Positions 5,645 to 6,325 of a stretch of DNA of 6,325 nt are shown piece by piece (the first letter of the stretch is position 1; each line of letters begins with the position of its first letter). Source of the stretch: Gammaproteobacteria bacterium (lineage in GTDB: Bacteria > Pseudomonadota > Gammaproteobacteria > Steroidobacterales > Steroidobacteraceae); NCBI GenBank assembly GCA_029857655.1, contig JAOUGR010000126.1, forward strand, positions 1 to 6,325, read 5' to 3'. The position numbers were made by a program, and so were the translations under genes. The notes beneath the pieces were generated by a model. The model saw only the letters and a program-made list of their open reading frames with translations. It was not told the origin of the DNA and ran no database searches.

Positions 5645-6325
5645 ATGTTTCGCGTCGCGATTCCCGCCCGGTTTGGCTCCACGCGCCTGCCCGCAAAGGT
5701 ACTCGCTCCGATTGCCGGCAAGCCGATGATCGAGCATGTGCATCGACTCGCATCGCGTTCTGGCGCCCGGGAGGTCGTCGTCGCGACTGACGATGAGCGT
5801 ATCCGCACCGCTTGTGCGGCCTTCGGCGCCCAGGTCGAGCTGACCTCGGTTGATCACCAGACCGGGACCGACCGGATAGCCGAGCTGGCGCGGCACCGGG
5901 GCTGGGCGGGTGATTCAATCGTCGTCAACGTGCAGGCGGATGAGCCGCTATTGCCGCCCGCGCTGATCGATCAGGTCGCGGGATTGCTGGCCGGCGACGC
6001 TGACGCTGACATTGCGACACTGTGGACGCCGATCACGACTATCGAGAGTTATCTCGATCCGAATGTCGTTAAGGTCGTGGTCGGAGACGACGGACATGCC
6101 TTGTATTTCAGCCGGGCGCCAATTCCATGGAATCGAGATTCGGCGCCGGCCGGTTTCGCGAGTCAGCAGGCGTGCCGGGGCTCAAGGCGGCACATCGGGA
6201 TCTACGCCTATCGGCTGGGTGCACTGCAGCGCCTGGCGGCATCGGCGCCATCAGCGCTCGAACAGCTTGAGCGCCTGGAACAATTGCGGGCGCTGGAGAT
6301 GGGACTCAGGATCGCAGTCGGGGCA
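5645..6325 (+). CDS. kdsB: CMP-Kdo synthetase KdsB (3' end outside window)
   Basis: KdsB (3-deoxy-manno-octulosonate cytidylyltransferase) joins CTP and Kdo to give CMP-Kdo, the donor for the inner core of lipopolysaccharide, in the cytoplasm. The frame is open to the right edge, giving 227 residues; the family is about 250, so roughly 25 C-terminal residues are missing. Motifs in order: IPARFGSTRLPAK at 6-18 (nucleotide-binding loop), GKPMIEHV, VVVATDD, HQTGTDRIAE, NVQADEP at 95-101 with the metal-binding Asp99, DPNVVKVV, LYFSRAPIPWNRD, RHIGIYAYR and LEQLEQLRALE-type residues near the end. The usual form of the 95-101 motif is NVQGDEP, so Ala98 is a mild variant. ATG 5645 directly follows the ycaR TGA; the purine-rich element GGGG at 5635-5638 sits in a hairpin. 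No frameshift is visible. Confidence 0.96.
   Translation, partial: MFRVAIPARFGSTRLPAKVLAPIAGKPMIEHVHRLASRSGAREVVVATDDERIRTACAAFGAQVELTSVDHQTGTDRIAELARHRGWAGDSIVVNVQADEPLLPPALIDQVAGLLAGDADADIATLWTPITTIESYLDPNVVKVVVGDDGHALYFSRAPIPWNRDSAPAGFASQQACRGSRRHIGIYAYRLGALQRLAASAPSALEQLERLEQLRALEMGLRIAVGA

Noticed and set aside
1..6325. Mobile elements, CRISPR arrays, tRNA or rRNA genes, intrinsic terminators
   Set aside because: No repeats arranged as arrays, no transposase or integrase motifs, no RNA-gene signatures and no GC stem followed by a T-run were seen; the window is almost fully occupied by seven conserved genes.

Overview
This window looks like chromosomal DNA from a GC-rich Gram-negative proteobacterium, most likely a gammaproteobacterium. 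It carries lipid A and Kdo genes (msbA, lpxK, kdsB), and the order comEC-exbB-exbD-msbA-lpxK-ycaR-kdsB is, from general knowledge, a gammaproteobacterial arrangement. Some relatives (Pseudomonas, many betaproteobacteria) have the same block without msbA between exbD and lpxK. Genus cannot be fixed from the sequence alone.

Layout, all on the + strand: (1) 1-1580, the 3' part of comEC, entering from the left edge: the later membrane segments of the DNA-uptake channel plus its C-terminal metallo-beta-lactamase domain. (2) A 44-base gap holding an imperfect 10-bp hairpin. (3) exbB (1625-2272) and exbD (2269-2691), overlapping by ATGA; they encode a proton-driven stator pair with no TonB or Tol partner in view. 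(4) msbA (to 4441), the lipid A-core flippase, whose start is uncertain and probably lies inside exbD. (5) lpxK (4453-5448), the lipid A 4'-kinase. (6) ycaR (5453-5644), a small Trm112-like protein. (7) kdsB (from 5645), CMP-Kdo synthetase, cut by the right edge. The longest intergenic gap is 44 bases, so no stretch is without a gene.

The last five to six genes look like one transcription unit: gaps are 0, 4 or 11 bases, or the genes overlap. Functionally, KdsB activates Kdo for the inner core, LpxK completes lipid IVA as the Kdo acceptor, and MsbA flips the finished lipid A-core across the inner membrane. ExbB/ExbD could power an envelope process, but its identity is not shown here. ComEC is functionally separate (DNA uptake).

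I found no new multi-gene system; the gene content is a known conserved block. The points that repay a second look are at the junctions: short inverted repeats at or next to three start codons, an SD-less exbB start with a -10-like hexamer placed for a leaderless transcript, a frame conflict at the msbA start, and an in-frame UGA-AUG between ycaR and kdsB.
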